A stretch of 64,000 nucleotides of DNA from Bacillota bacterium (GCA_012798755.1 JAAZMP010000026.1:1-64000), one strand, 5' to 3'; counted from the stretch's first letter, positions 1 through 8,450 are shown. The notes: a model not told the origin generated them from the sequence alone. Made by a program: numbers and translations.

Positions 1-122
1 TAACCTTGGTTCGATAAACAGTAAGTTATCGCAGAAGTAAGCGTTGTCTTGCCATGGTCCACATGCCCGATCGTACCAACATTGACATGAGTTTTGGTCC
101 TTTCAAATTTTTTCTTGGCCAT
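1..122 (-). CDS. tuf: Elongation factor Tu, N-terminal part (runs off the left edge)
   Basis: Only the first 40 codons are in the window. The translation begins [19 protein letters not shown] and carries the GTPase P-loop GHVDHGKT at residues 19-26, which is diagnostic for EF-Tu. EF-Tu delivers aminoacyl-tRNA to the ribosome. The ATG at 120-122 is preceded by a GGGAGGA ribosome binding site at about 133-139. It is the last visible member of a minus-strand unit with tRNA-fMet, tRNA-Thr and tRNA-Met upstream, a common arrangement of translation genes. Confidence 0.97.
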   Translation of the reverse strand, partial: MAKKKFERTKTHVNVGTIGHVDHGKTTLTSAITYCLSNQG

Positions 123-237
123 GTTTTAAAATCCTCCCGTCCAAATTGATGTTTTTCAAGCACTATTTAACAGATTATATATCAAAACAACACCTGATTG
201 TCTGTTTTCTTCTGCAATTTAGCTATATAAATAAAAA

Positions 238-314
238 TGGTGGCGGCGCAGGGATTCGAACCCCGGACACTACGGGTATGAGCCGTATGCTCTAACCAAC
301 TGAGCTACACCGCC
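238..314 (-). tRNA. tRNA-Met (CAT), elongator
   Basis: The reverse complement folds as a full cloverleaf with acceptor stem GGCGGTG/CGCCGCC (one T-G pair), a GTTCGAATC T arm and anticodon loop CTCATAC. The 3' CCA is encoded (238-240). The G1-C72 pair and the anticodon stem are of elongator type, unlike the initiator tRNA at 526-602. Confidence 0.95.
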
Positions 315-315
315 A

Positions 316-391
316 TGGAGCTCACGACCGGAATCGAACCGGTGGCCTTATCCTTACCAAGGATACGCTCTGCCGACTGAGCTACGTGAGC
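316..391 (-). tRNA. tRNA-Thr (GGT)
   Basis: Cloverleaf on the minus strand with acceptor stem GCTCACG/CGTGAGC, discriminator T and encoded CCA (316-318). The anticodon loop is TTGGTAA, so the anticodon is GGT. It lies one base from tRNA-Met and is probably cotranscribed with it and with tuf. Confidence 0.95.
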
Positions 392-524
392 AAAAAAAAA
401 CCAAAGGGAACTAATTTCCAGCCATTGTTCTCTCAAAAAACTTCCTTTGCTATATGTCCCTTAGCTATTGGCCTATATAAGGCTGTCTCTATACAAAAAT
501 GATCCTTTCGAATCATATTTTTTT

Positions 525-602
<78 letters not shown>

Positions 603-818
603 TTGCTAGACGCCAACCGTGCTTTATAGGAATGTTGTACTTGGTAGTGTACGGTTTGCATTCAAGATTTTTTATCAGTTTGTTGCCCTATAAATCTTTT
701 TGCTTTTATGAAACGGGACTCCGTCAATTCCACGCGCATTATTTGATATTAAATCCACCAAGGCAACTTATGACTAGCTTGTGAATACCTCATGATTGTC
801 TTGAAGCAGGCAAAAGTT

Positions 819-847
819 ATTTTAGCACCAATTATACGGTTTGTCAA
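819..847 (-). promoter_or_regulatory. Sigma-70/SigA-type promoter for the tRNA-tuf unit
   Basis: On the minus strand TTGACA (842-847) is followed after 17 bases by TAAAAT (819-824). It points at the tRNA-fMet gene with a leader of about 210 nt in which no gene was recognised. It sits just after a terminator at 870-899, as expected at the start of a new transcription unit. Confidence 0.75.
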
Positions 848-869
848 GAGAACTAAAACGATAAACGCC

Positions 870-899
870 AAAATAAACAAAAACACCATACCTATGGTG
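870..899 (-). terminator. Rho-independent terminator upstream of the tRNA-tuf unit
   Basis: Minus-strand reading gives a CACCATA/TATGGTG inverted repeat (884-899) followed at once by a T-rich run (870-883). It would end transcription coming from the small Cys-rich protein gene at 1101-1412. Confidence 0.65.
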
Positions 900-969
900 C
901 TATAGTATGGAATATCCCCCGGGCGCCAAGGATTTTCCAATAAAGTTATTTTAAAACTGTAGCCAAACC

Positions 970-1017
970 AAATGTACCCCGGAAAGCTTTCCTAAAAAGC
1001 TTTTCCGGGGTACATTT
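970..1017. repeat. Near-perfect 21-22 bp inverted repeat
   Basis: The arm 970-990 (AAATGTACCCCGGAAAGCTTT) is the complement of 996-1017, apart from one extra A. The loop is five bases. There is no strong T tract, and a separate terminator follows at 870-899. It could be a processing hairpin or a small palindromic mobile repeat. What it does is not evident. Confidence 0.7.
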
Positions 1018-1100
1018 TAGCGTTGCTTTCCACTGTAATCACCTTCGATTCCTAAGAACTTGAATAAGTTCTAATATTTTTAATGTATTTAGCGTCATCT

Positions 1101-1412
1101 TTAAGAAGACTTCTGCATTTTGTTTAATTCATAGGTACTAAGTCCCTCGATAGCATGGTTCGCTTTACTGATTTTTTCCAGCAGCAGATTCCACCTTGAA
1201 ACCTTTTTTTCTTTTCGTTCCTCCTTTTGAAATTTTTCTAAGCACTCTTTGGAACAAAAATAATAAATCTTACAATCCATCACTTTGGCCAGCACTTTAG
1301 TACGAGGGTACAACTCTTCTCCGCAAAGCACTTTTCCTTTCACTGAAGTTTCAGGAAAAAAAGTTTTTTTACATACCGGACATACTACCTCATGACTGGT
1401 TAACTCTAACAT
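1101..1412 (-). CDS. Small Cys-rich YHS/TRASH-like protein
   Basis: A 103-residue protein with cysteines at 11, 14, 30, 47, 53 and 57. CPVC near the N-terminus and YYFCSKECLEKF (50-61) resemble metal-binding YHS/TRASH modules that bind or sense metals such as copper. The rest is a Lys/Glu-rich helical tail. I chose ATG 1412 because GGGAGGC lies at the right distance (1419-1425). An ATG at 1469 in the same frame has no ribosome binding site and would add 19 basic residues. It is monocistronic, with a perfect consensus promoter and palindromes upstream. The family match is by motif only and the function is unknown. A metal-responsive role is an inference. Confidence 0.7.
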   Translation of the reverse strand: MLELTSHEVVCPVCKKTFFPETSVKGKVLCGEELYPRTKVLAKVMDCKIYYFCSKECLEKFQKEERKEKKVSRWNLLLEKISKANHAIEGLSTYELNKMQKSS

Positions 1413-1453
1413 TTTTTTGCCTCCCTTTTTTATTATTTTTAGCCTAAGCTGTA

Positions 1454-1526
1454 TGAACTGTTTGTTCATTATGCTGAACGGCCGTTCTCTATAATAAATT
1501 ATAGATCGTTTTTACCATGTTGTCAA
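1454..1526 (-). promoter_or_regulatory. Consensus promoter with two palindromic operator-like sites
   Basis: On the minus strand TTGACA (1521-1526), a 17-base spacer and TATAAT (1498-1503) form a perfect SigA-type promoter. Just past the expected start site lies the 12-bp palindrome GAACGGCCGTTC (1476-1487). It is followed by a second inverted repeat with the same half-site, TGAAC-n5-GTTCA (1454-1468). Such paired sites over the start of transcription suggest repression, perhaps by a TetR-type protein. No regulator gene is adjacent. Confidence 0.75.
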
Positions 1527-1697
1527 GCATTTTTTTCTAAAATATTAAATTTATTTTTGTAAGGAGCTTGTTAATAAATTAACAAATACAGAATATTTAG
1601 ATAAATTAAGTCAAATACTATCACGGGAAAAGGAGAATGTCAAGCCATTTTGGAAAGATATTTTTTTCACATTTTAGGTATTTGTATTTTATCAAAA

Positions 1698-2354
1698 CTA
1701 ACCAAAATTATAATCTAATAGGACGGTGTTTCCAACAGTTTTGAATCCGGATGTTTCAATTTTTAGTTCTTCTTCAAAAAGCGGTCCGTTGATGACTAAG
1801 GTATGGTATTCCCCTGTTTCTCCACAAACAGATAAGCTTTTGTTTCGTATTTCATTAATAAAATCCAGATCTAAAAACCTGCCTAACCATTTGTCCTCTA
1901 TAAGATCACGGCGCAAGGCTACGATAAGCAGCTTAACATTTCGCGCCAGCAATTCGTGGAGAACATCTTCTTCTTTCATCCCCCACAAGGGCAAATGACA
2001 ATTTACAGCAGCCCTGGAACAGGCTTTTTCTACCCAACGGCGGTGATCCACAAGGTTAATATCACCAAAAACACCGCCTTTGAAACCCTTTAGTTTTAGT
2101 TCGGTAATGACTTTATGGAAGCTTTCTGCGTATTTACCACGGACCACAGGCACCAGCACTTGAGGCAAACCAAGAGCTTTGGCTTGTTGTTTCAGCAGCT
2201 GCACAGGTACGCCATGTGATATGCTGCCGCCTTTTTTGTCAATATAGGTCAACAGTTTTCCCGGGTTCAGCCCGGCCTCCTGTGCTTTTAACATAGCCAA
2301 ATAGCTATCCTTTCCACTGCTCCAGGAAATAAACACTTTTTCGCCGGGTATCAT
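1698..2354 (-). CDS. DUF71/COG2102 ATP-pyrophosphatase (diphthine-ammonia ligase-like), B12-linked
   Basis: 218 residues of the alpha-ANH-like PP-loop family. The ATP-binding SSGKDS is at residues 12-17 and the family signature CGETGEYHT at 177-185. In eukaryotes and archaea relatives amidate diphthine on EF-2. Bacteria lack diphthamide, and published comparative genomics of DUF71 predicted a role in B12 salvage for members beside B12 transporters. Here it is the last gene after btuF-btuC-btuD, consistent with that idea. The ATG at 2354 has an AAGGGA site upstream. Exact substrate unknown. Confidence 0.85.
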   Translation of the reverse strand: MIPGEKVFISWSSGKDSYLAMLKAQEAGLNPGKLLTYIDKKGGSISHGVPVQLLKQQAKALGLPQVLVPVVRGKYAESFHKVITELKLKGFKGGVFGDINLVDHRRWVEKACSRAAVNCHLPLWGMKEEDVLHELLARNVKLLIVALRRDLIEDKWLGRFLDLDFINEIRNKSLSVCGETGEYHTLVINGPLFEEELKIETSGFKTVGNTVLLDYNFG

Positions 2355-2446
2355 TTATATACATTCCCTTCCAATGATCATTTACAGCACTTTGCTTAAA
2401 AGCAAAAAAACTATCCTATGCAAAACAAGGCGGAAACCAAGTACAC

Positions 2447-3715
2447 TTATTTTTCGACTGCTTCCGTAACCCGATCATCTAAGTAATTGTTATGAAGAAA
2501 AGATAACAGTCCCTTGCAACCAGTAAAAAAATGTGCTCCTCTTTCTTTGAGTCTTTTGCAAATCGCGATGGCCTCTCCTCCACTGTAATCGCGCTTTTTT
2601 AAACATTCTTCCTCTGGCAGCAACACTTCAAACTGTTCGGATAGGGCCTCCTCAACCGCTTTAAGGTTGCGTAGGTTTCCGGGGCCAAAAGGAATTGGAG
2701 GGATTACAACTACATGGGATTTTTTGATCAGTGATAAGTGTTTCTCATGAAAATGATCGCTTATCGGCGAAAAAGGAGGTAAGGTGACCACCGGGAGGCC
2801 ATAATATGCAGCAAAACGGTGGCTGCTATCTTGTGCTGTAACAGGTCCTACCGATAGCTGGAAGCCAGCTTCATGAAGAGAAGACAGTACGGGAACTGAT
2901 TCTTCGCCACCGCCGATGATATGCACTTTTGTGTTAAAAGGTTTTTCCGGCTTTTTTTCCTGCAGCCCCCGTTTCAGGACAGTTATTGTCAATTTTCCAT
3001 GGAGAGGGTTGCGCTGTATAACAGCCGGTGCCCGGTAGGCCTTATAAATGTTTTCCTCCGTCAATACCTCTTCTGGTTTTCCTATGGACAGGATTTTTTT
3101 ATCGGCAAGTAAAAGGAAAGTATCGAAAAATTGTGAGGCTAAATTTAGATCGTGAATTGCAGCAATAACGGTGATTCCTTTTTCCCGGTTGAGCTTCTGG
3201 ATGAGTTCCATAAACTCCACCTGGTAGTTTATATCCAGATTTGCCGTAGGTTCGTCCAGAAGCAAAAGTTCCGGTTCTTGCGCCAAAGCGCGGGCAATAA
3301 TTACTCGCTGCCGTTCACCCCCGCTTAGATTGCTAACGGCCTTCCCTGCCAGATTGGCAACTCCTGTGGTTTTCATGGCTTTACGAATTATTTCCTTGTC
3401 CTTGCGGCTTTCTTTCTGAAAGCGCCCCAAGTAAGGGTACCGCCCCATCGCCACGATCTCTTCCACGGAAAAATCAAAATCTACGGCCGTATCTTGAGGA
3501 ACCACGGACATTAAAGTTGCTGTTTCCTGCAAAGGTATTTTGTGCAGGTCCCTGTCATCAAGGCATACTGTTCCCCGGGCCGGCCTTAACAGCCGGCTGA
3601 TGCAGCGTAACAGTGTCGATTTGCCGGCACCATTGGGTCCGATCAGCGCCACAAAATCTCCGGCTTTGACAGAAAACTTAAGGCCGTTAAGCGCAGTAAA
3701 GGAACCATACTCCAC
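2447..3715 (-). CDS. btuD: B12/siderophore-type ABC transporter ATPase fused to an extra C-terminal domain
   Basis: Residues 1-255 form an ABC ATPase of the FecE/BtuD group: Walker A GPNGAGKST at 26-34, signature LSGGERQR near 130, Walker B LLLLDEP near 155. Residues 263-422 are an added domain that starts KVHIIGGGEESVPV, like a Rossmann-type nucleotide-binding strand-loop, and contains a PPIPFGPGN loop. I cannot name this domain. The first standard start is GTG at 3715, but that would cut off the first beta strand. The frame stays open to an ATT at 3746-3748, giving IGIELSVNDLV, with AAGGGGTGA placed correctly just before it. The true start may therefore be ATT 3748. It lies directly after btuC, in the riboswitch-led operon. 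Confidence 0.9.
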   Translation of the reverse strand: MEYGSFTALNGLKFSVKAGDFVALIGPNGAGKSTLLRCISRLLRPARGTVCLDDRDLHKIPLQETATLMSVVPQDTAVDFDFSVEEIVAMGRYPYLGRFQKESRKDKEIIRKAMKTTGVANLAGKAVSNLSGGERQRVIIARALAQEPELLLLDEPTANLDINYQVEFMELIQKLNREKGITVIAAIHDLNLASQFFDTFLLLADKKILSIGKPEEVLTEENIYKAYRAPAVIQRNPLHGKLTITVLKRGLQEKKPEKPFNTKVHIIGGGEESVPVLSSLHEAGFQLSVGPVTAQDSSHRFAAYYGLPVVTLPPFSPISDHFHEKHLSLIKKSHVVVIPPIPFGPGNLRNLKAVEEALSEQFEVLLPEEECLKKRDYSGGEAIAICKRLKERGAHFFTGCKGLLSFLHNNYLDDRVTEAVEK

Positions 3716-3759
3716 AACAAGGTCATTTACACTAAGTTCTATCCCAATCAGATCACCCC

Positions 3760-4848
3760 TTAGATGCCTGAAAAATATCGTATTTTTTTCCGCCTGCGCA
3801 ATAAATAAAGGAAAAAGGGGGCCCCCAGCAGAGCTGTGATAATACCCACCGGAAGTTCGGCGGGAGCAATGATTGTCCGCGCCAGAGTGTCAGCTCCAAG
3901 CAATAAGACAGCCCCGGTCAAAGCAGAGGCAGGCAACAAAAAACGGTGGTCAGGCCCGGCTACGAGACGGATTATATGGGGAACAACCAGGCCGATAAAG
4001 CCAATGATCCCGGATGTTGAAACAGCCGCGGAAACAAGCAGTGATGCCGCCACCAAAAAAACCTTCTTAAACTTTTCGGCATCGATTCCCAGATACTGAG
4101 CTGTATCTTCACCCAGGAGTAAGGCATTTAACTCCCTGGCAAAATAATAAATAACACCAAACCCAAGAAAAAAATAGGGGAGCATGATGTGCACATAGCT
4201 CCAGCGGGCACCGCCCAGCCCCCCCATCATCCAAAAAACTACTTGGTGCAAGCGTTCGCCGGCGAAATAGATCAGCAGGGAAACAAAAGCGGAAAGAAAA
4301 GCATTGGTAGCAATTCCGGCCAAAAGCAGTGTCATCACCGGAACGAAGTTGCCCTGCCGCGACAGTTGATAAACCAACATAATGGTTAGTACCCCTCCAG
4401 CAAAGGCCATTATGGAAACGGCCCCGAATCCGGCCCAACCCATGGATAGTCCGGATACTATAGCCAAGGTTGCCCCCAGGGCCGCTCCCGATGATACACC
4501 GATAATATAAGGATCGGCAAGGGGATTGCGGAAAATCCCCTGAAATGTAGTACCAGCCACAGAAAGGGAAGCACCGACCACTGCTGCCAAAATTACCCGT
4601 GGGAGGCGTATATTAAACACTATATCTCTTGTAGTGTCAGTGATGGATTTCGCAGGGGAAAAGCGGGCAATTTTTTCCAGGATAACATAGATAATATCCT
4701 TTTTAGCCAACGCAGTCGTGCCTATGCCAATCGAACAAATGAAGGAAGCTAACAAAAGAATCAAAAGACCCGCCATGCAGGCTTGCTTTTGCCAACCGCT
4801 ACTAAGTAACACCTTGTTTTGTTCTTGCATGTTTTTATCCGATAGCAT
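3760..4848 (-). CDS. btuC: FecCD-family ABC permease for vitamin B12
   Basis: A polytopic permease of 362 residues typical of BtuC/FhuB/FecCD proteins. It has an N-terminal membrane segment, the block FNIRLPRVILAAVVGASLSV, and GGAARWSYVH-like and GLVVPHIIRLVAG motifs near the C-terminus. The last is the coupling-helix region that contacts the ATPase. GGAGG sits six bases before ATG 4848; a TTG six bases further upstream lies too close to it. It is followed directly by the ATPase gene and preceded by the binding protein gene, so it should form the BtuC2D2-F importer. Confidence 0.93.
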   Translation of the reverse strand: MLSDKNMQEQNKVLLSSGWQKQACMAGLLILLLASFICSIGIGTTALAKKDIIYVILEKIARFSPAKSITDTTRDIVFNIRLPRVILAAVVGASLSVAGTTFQGIFRNPLADPYIIGVSSGAALGATLAIVSGLSMGWAGFGAVSIMAFAGGVLTIMLVYQLSRQGNFVPVMTLLLAGIATNAFLSAFVSLLIYFAGERLHQVVFWMMGGLGGARWSYVHIMLPYFFLGFGVIYYFARELNALLLGEDTAQYLGIDAEKFKKVFLVAASLLVSAAVSTSGIIGFIGLVVPHIIRLVAGPDHRFLLPASALTGAVLLLGADTLARTIIAPAELPVGIITALLGAPFFLYLLRRRKKIRYFSGI

Positions 4849-4884
4849 AGTCAACCTCCACCTTCCGCCCTACATTTTCCCCTG

Positions 4885-5817
4885 TTACAGTTCCGGATAA
4901 AAAATCGCGGCCATTTCTTCTATTATCTCGGCCACGCGTGGTCCGGGGCGGGATATTTTATCCGGGCCTATGCCAAAAATACGCTCTTCCGTAATAGCAG
5001 ATATTGTACCCCAGCCGGGACGGTTTACTATTTCGCCGGACTGAAGCCCCTCCGACCCATGGTATTCAGGAAAAAGCATTACCTGCGGATCGCGGCTGAC
5101 CACGGCCTCTGCGCTTACTTTGGGATATTCTACTTCTACATCTGCAAAAATGTTGTTTCCGCCGGCAGTCTCAAGAAGTTCATGAATAAAAGAGGTGCAG
5201 CCGACACTCATGGGAGGATCGGCAGATACCTCGTAATAAACTCTTATCCGTTCTTTTTCCGGGATTTTGGATAACTTTTCTTTTACTGCATCTACCCGGG
5301 TTTTTGTTTCTGTTACAAGCAAATGAGCACTTTCTTCTTCCCCGGTGGCTTGGCCCAAAAGTTCCATGGAACGATATACATCTTCTAAAGTAGTGGGATT
5401 GAGGATTATCACCGGGATTCCCAGTTCCTCAAGGCGAGCCAGTTCTTCTTCTTGTAAGCGCACCGCCACAACAAGCTCGGGCTCCAAAGAAACTATACGT
5501 TCAATATTCGGTTCGGAAAAACCACCCGCTTTGGGTTTCTCCAAAGCTGCCGGTGGATAATTGCAGTATTCGGTTACCCCTGCGATGCGTTCCTCCAGGC
5601 CCAAAGCAAAAAGAGTCTCTGTGCTGCTGGGCGCTAAGGATACAATTCTTTGCGGTTTTTTAAAAAGCTGGATTTTACGTCCCCGATCATCCTCTAATAC
5701 AACTTTATACTCATTGCCCCCCTGCTCCATATCAGAATGGGCATCATTTGGTTGTGTACAAGCAGAAATTACAAATAACAGTAATACCAGCATCAATGCC
5801 GGGGTAAATTTTTTCAA
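4885..5817 (-). CDS. btuF: Cobalamin-binding lipoprotein of the ABC importer
   Basis: 310 residues with a lipoprotein signal peptide: MKKF, a hydrophobic stretch, then lipobox VISAC with Cys at about residue 20. The mature part is a periplasmic-binding-protein-like domain of the helical-backbone class, with RIVSLAPSSTETLFALG early and KAGGFSEPNIERIVSLEPE next, as in BtuF. It captures B12 outside the membrane and hands it to BtuC. TTG is the start, with GGAGG nine bases before it. First gene of the operon, under the cobalamin riboswitch. A corrinoid or siderophore specificity cannot be separated by sequence alone, but the riboswitch favours B12. Confidence 0.93.
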   Translation of the reverse strand: MKKFTPALMLVLLLFVISACTQPNDAHSDMEQGGNEYKVVLEDDRGRKIQLFKKPQRIVSLAPSSTETLFALGLEERIAGVTEYCNYPPAALEKPKAGGFSEPNIERIVSLEPELVVAVRLQEEELARLEELGIPVIILNPTTLEDVYRSMELLGQATGEEESAHLLVTETKTRVDAVKEKLSKIPEKERIRVYYEVSADPPMSVGCTSFIHELLETAGGNNIFADVEVEYPKVSAEAVVSRDPQVMLFPEYHGSEGLQSGEIVNRPGWGTISAITEERIFGIGPDKISRPGPRVAEIIEEMAAIFYPEL

Positions 5818-5859
5818 AACTTTTTCCCTCCATTACCTATGCTGTTTTTTCCAGTCTTT

Positions 5860-5891
5860 AAAAACAAATGCCACGGGGAAGTACACGTGGC
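5860..5891 (-). terminator. Terminator hairpin of the riboswitch expression platform
   Basis: Minus-strand reading gives GCCACG/CGTGGC (5870-5891) followed by ATTTGTTTTT. It lies between the riboswitch aptamer and btuF, so it probably works as the regulated terminator when B12 is bound. Confidence 0.7.
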
Positions 5892-5937
5892 AGAATTGTA
5901 CACCCCCTCTCCCTCGTAGGGGTATTGTGTATTTTAA

Positions 5938-6095
5938 GCAGCCGGCAGGTCTCCTGACTTACAGTCGCTGTCTTTCCTCGCCTTCCCGGTTTTTCACCAG
6001 TGGCATGTTGAAAAAAGCCTATCTGTTTACAGTGGCGGGACCGTACCGGATTTGCACCGGTTTCCCTTTTTAAGCCTCTTACGAGCACCGCTGCT
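5938..6095 (-). promoter_or_regulatory. Cobalamin (adenosylcobalamin) riboswitch
   Basis: The minus strand carries the class hallmarks in order: GGGAAACCGGTGCAAATCCG, GGTCCCGCCACTGTAA, then the B12 box AGTCAGGAGACCTGCCGGCT, which closes the aptamer. It lies about 120 bases ahead of btuF with a terminator hairpin between. High B12 should switch off the uptake operon. Confidence 0.95.
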
Positions 6096-6163
6096 CAGTC
6101 ATATTTAGTTTTGCTTTCAAAGACATGATACCATAAAAATAGGATGTCTTCCAGTAAAATTTT

Positions 6164-6181
6164 CGGGGTACCTGATACCCG
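6164..6181 (-). terminator. Weak hairpin after the glycosyltransferase gene
   Basis: CGGGTA/TACCCCG stem with a four- to five-base loop, followed on the minus strand by AAAATTTTAC. The T run is short, so termination is only possible. Confidence 0.35.
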
Positions 6182-6200
6182 GGCATCAAAACGACCCAAA

Positions 6201-7475
6201 TTATATCAAATAGGGGACTTGTGCAGATTCTTTACCCTTTTGCACCTTCACCTTCGTATGCATCGTCTCCTCCTCCCCTGCTTGCTTTTGCCAGCGTTTG
6301 TTTTCGGAAGAAAATACAATTTCTCGATAAATTTCGGCGGTCTTTTGGGCGATTTTATCCCAAGAAAAGGTGCCCGCTTTCTGGTAAGCTTTTTCGGCAA
6401 GAGAGGCTGCCCATTCCTCGTTTTCCAGCAAACGGCAAATTTGGTCTGCCAAAGAACGGTGATCTCCGGGGTAAGCCTTCAAACCATCCACCTGGTGTTC
6501 AACAATTTCCTCCAATCCCCCTACTGAAGAAACAACAACCGGAGCCCCGGAGATCATAGCCTCTAAAGCAACGATGCCAAAAGGTTCATACAGGCTGGGG
6601 AACACAGCTACGGAAGCCAGGCTATACAGTTCGTTACGTACCTGGTCACTGATATAGCCACAGAACAATACATTTTCGGTCAACCCCAGTTTATGAGTAA
6701 GTCCTTCCAAATGCTCTTTGTGAGGACCGGTGCCGGCAATAACAAATTTGGTTCCGGGAAACCGTTCCAAAATGGACGGTGCAGCCCCCAAAAGCACCTG
6801 GACCCCCTTTTCCTGAACAAGACGTCCAATAAAAAAAACTATTTTTTCCTCGGGATCAAAACTAAGCCCTTCAATATCCGGTTTTATTCCTTCTGCTTCA
6901 TAGGCATCCGGTCTTATACCATTAGGAATGATCGCTATTTTATCTTCAGGAAGCTGGAAAACATGCTGTAGTTCCTTCTTCATATGCTCACTGCAACAGA
7001 TCACTTTCCATGCTTCATAGCCAAGCCACCACTCCAGATCGCTTATATAGCGCTGATTAGAGGTATGCAGGCCTTCGTTTCGCCCAAATTCTGTAGCATG
7101 TATTGTTGCCAGCAGAGGCATACGAAAGATGCTCTTTAGCCCCCGGCCGGCATAAGCAACAAGCCAGTCATGAGCATGAACCAAGTCATACTTACCTATA
7201 CGGTTGCAAAGGAGCGCTCCTTTTTCTATTAAGGCAAAGTTTAATCTGTGCACCCAGTCAATAAAATCTCTTTCACTACCCCCATGGTAGGGCGTAACCC
7301 TCCAGATGTTTATACCTTCCATGGTTTCCTTTTCCGGTAAATTTTCTCCGCAAAAAGTCAAAACATCCACCTGGTTTCCGGCCTCCGCCAAAGAACGCGA
7401 AAGTTCAAAAACATGTTGTGACAGACCACCTATTACCCGCGGGGGAAATTCCCAGCTAAGCATCATAATACGCAC
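6201..7475 (-). CDS. GT4-family glycosyltransferase (glycogen/starch synthase-like)
   Basis: 424 residues in two Rossmann lobes (GT-B fold). The start MRIMMLSWEFPPRVIGGLSQ has the GG donor loop seen in bacterial starch-synthase-like GT4 enzymes. The C-terminal lobe has GRLVQEKGVQVLL and the EX7E block EPFGIVALE with GAPVV after it. It transfers a sugar from a nucleotide donor; the acceptor cannot be told. The last 35 residues are charged and off-family. GTG 7475 is the start with AAGGA upstream; a TATAAT-like -10 lies at 7520-7525. No glycogen genes are adjacent. Confidence 0.87.
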   Translation of the reverse strand: MRIMMLSWEFPPRVIGGLSQHVFELSRSLAEAGNQVDVLTFCGENLPEKETMEGINIWRVTPYHGGSERDFIDWVHRLNFALIEKGALLCNRIGKYDLVHAHDWLVAYAGRGLKSIFRMPLLATIHATEFGRNEGLHTSNQRYISDLEWWLGYEAWKVICCSEHMKKELQHVFQLPEDKIAIIPNGIRPDAYEAEGIKPDIEGLSFDPEEKIVFFIGRLVQEKGVQVLLGAAPSILERFPGTKFVIAGTGPHKEHLEGLTHKLGLTENVLFCGYISDQVRNELYSLASVAVFPSLYEPFGIVALEAMISGAPVVVSSVGGLEEIVEHQVDGLKAYPGDHRSLADQICRLLENEEWAASLAEKAYQKAGTFSWDKIAQKTAEIYREIVFSSENKRWQKQAGEEETMHTKVKVQKGKESAQVPYLI

Positions 7476-7613
7476 GGCAAAACCATCCTTTCCATTATCT
7501 GTTAGATCTTCCGTGCTTTATTATACCCTTTTGCTATCTTAATAATCCGATGGTGGCTCTGACAACATGACAACTAAGCACAAAATTGAATAGTTACCTA
7601 TATTTTTCAGTGG

Positions 7614-8450
7614 TTAGCAGTTAGAAAACAGTCTGGCCGCATTTCCTCCCGCTATCATTTCCACTTCTTTTTGGGACAGCCCTGTTTCTTGCAGTTCTTT
7701 AAGGTAGCGCTTTGGAGATATCAAGGGATAATCCGTGCCGAGCAAAACTTTGTGTAAAATTCCTATTTCGCGGGCGACACGATAAATATTTTTATGATAT
7801 AAAAAAGGACTGGCTGCCGTATCGTAATAAACGTTCTGCAACTGATCTTTAAGTTCCGGCATTAGTTCATAAAACAGCAATCCACCGCCCCAGTGAGCAT
7901 AAATGATGGTGAGCTGCGGATATTTTAAGGCAAAGGCTGCAGCTTCCTCGACAGAAACATCTCCCTTGCCCGCGTAGTAGTGGCCGACAGTTTCGTTGAT
8001 ATGCAGTAACAACGGTAATTTTTTTTCGCTGCAGATCGAAGCCAGCTTGCCTGCTTCCTTCCCATCCAGGGGAAATTTTTGTCCCCAGGGCATAAGCTCT
8101 CCTACGCCAACGGCCCCCATTTCATGACATCTACGGATCTCTTTTTCCATGCCGGGATCCAAAGGATCGACAACCGCCATGGGAAGAAATCTTTGGGGAT
8201 GGGCTTTAGCCATCTCCAAAATATAGTCGTTCATTTCGCGGCACAAGCCTTGGTCAGAAGAAGCAAAACCGCTAATGGCCGACTTATCGATGCCGCATTT
8301 ATCCATCTCTGCCAAAAGATCTTCTGCCGTGGCATATTTGTGCCGCGGACTGGAACAGAGCTGAGCCAAAAATTCGTTTTTTTCCAAGTACTTTTCAATA
8401 TTAGCGATAACATCCGGCGGGAAAAGGTGAACATGAACATCTATGAGCAT
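7614..8450 (-). CDS. Amidohydrolase-2 family metal-dependent hydrolase
   Basis: About 278 residues of a TIM-barrel hydrolase. It opens MLIDVHVHLFPPD, with the HxH metal site at residues 6-8. Further ligand-type motifs are LLLHINETVGHYYAG, IYAHWGGGLLFYE and a catalytic Asp in LGTDYPLISP. Relatives include gamma-resorcylate decarboxylase-like and aminocarboxymuconate-semialdehyde decarboxylase-like enzymes; substrate unknown. I chose ATG 8450 because homology begins there. An upstream in-frame ATG at 8561 would add 37 residues that look non-coding. It lies downstream of nrdD on the same strand, 190 bp away. Confidence 0.85.
   Translation of the reverse strand: MLIDVHVHLFPPDVIANIEKYLEKNEFLAQLCSSPRHKYATAEDLLAEMDKCGIDKSAISGFASSDQGLCREMNDYILEMAKAHPQRFLPMAVVDPLDPGMEKEIRRCHEMGAVGVGELMPWGQKFPLDGKEAGKLASICSEKKLPLLLHINETVGHYYAGKGDVSVEEAAAFALKYPQLTIIYAHWGGGLLFYELMPELKDQLQNVYYDTAASPFLYHKNIYRVAREIGILHKVLLGTDYPLISPKRYLKELQETGLSQKEVEMIAGGNAARLFSNC

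Noticed and set aside
749-940. Hydrophobic 63-residue minus-strand frame
   Set aside because: It overlaps a good terminator and the promoter of the tRNA-tuf unit, and has no ribosome binding site.
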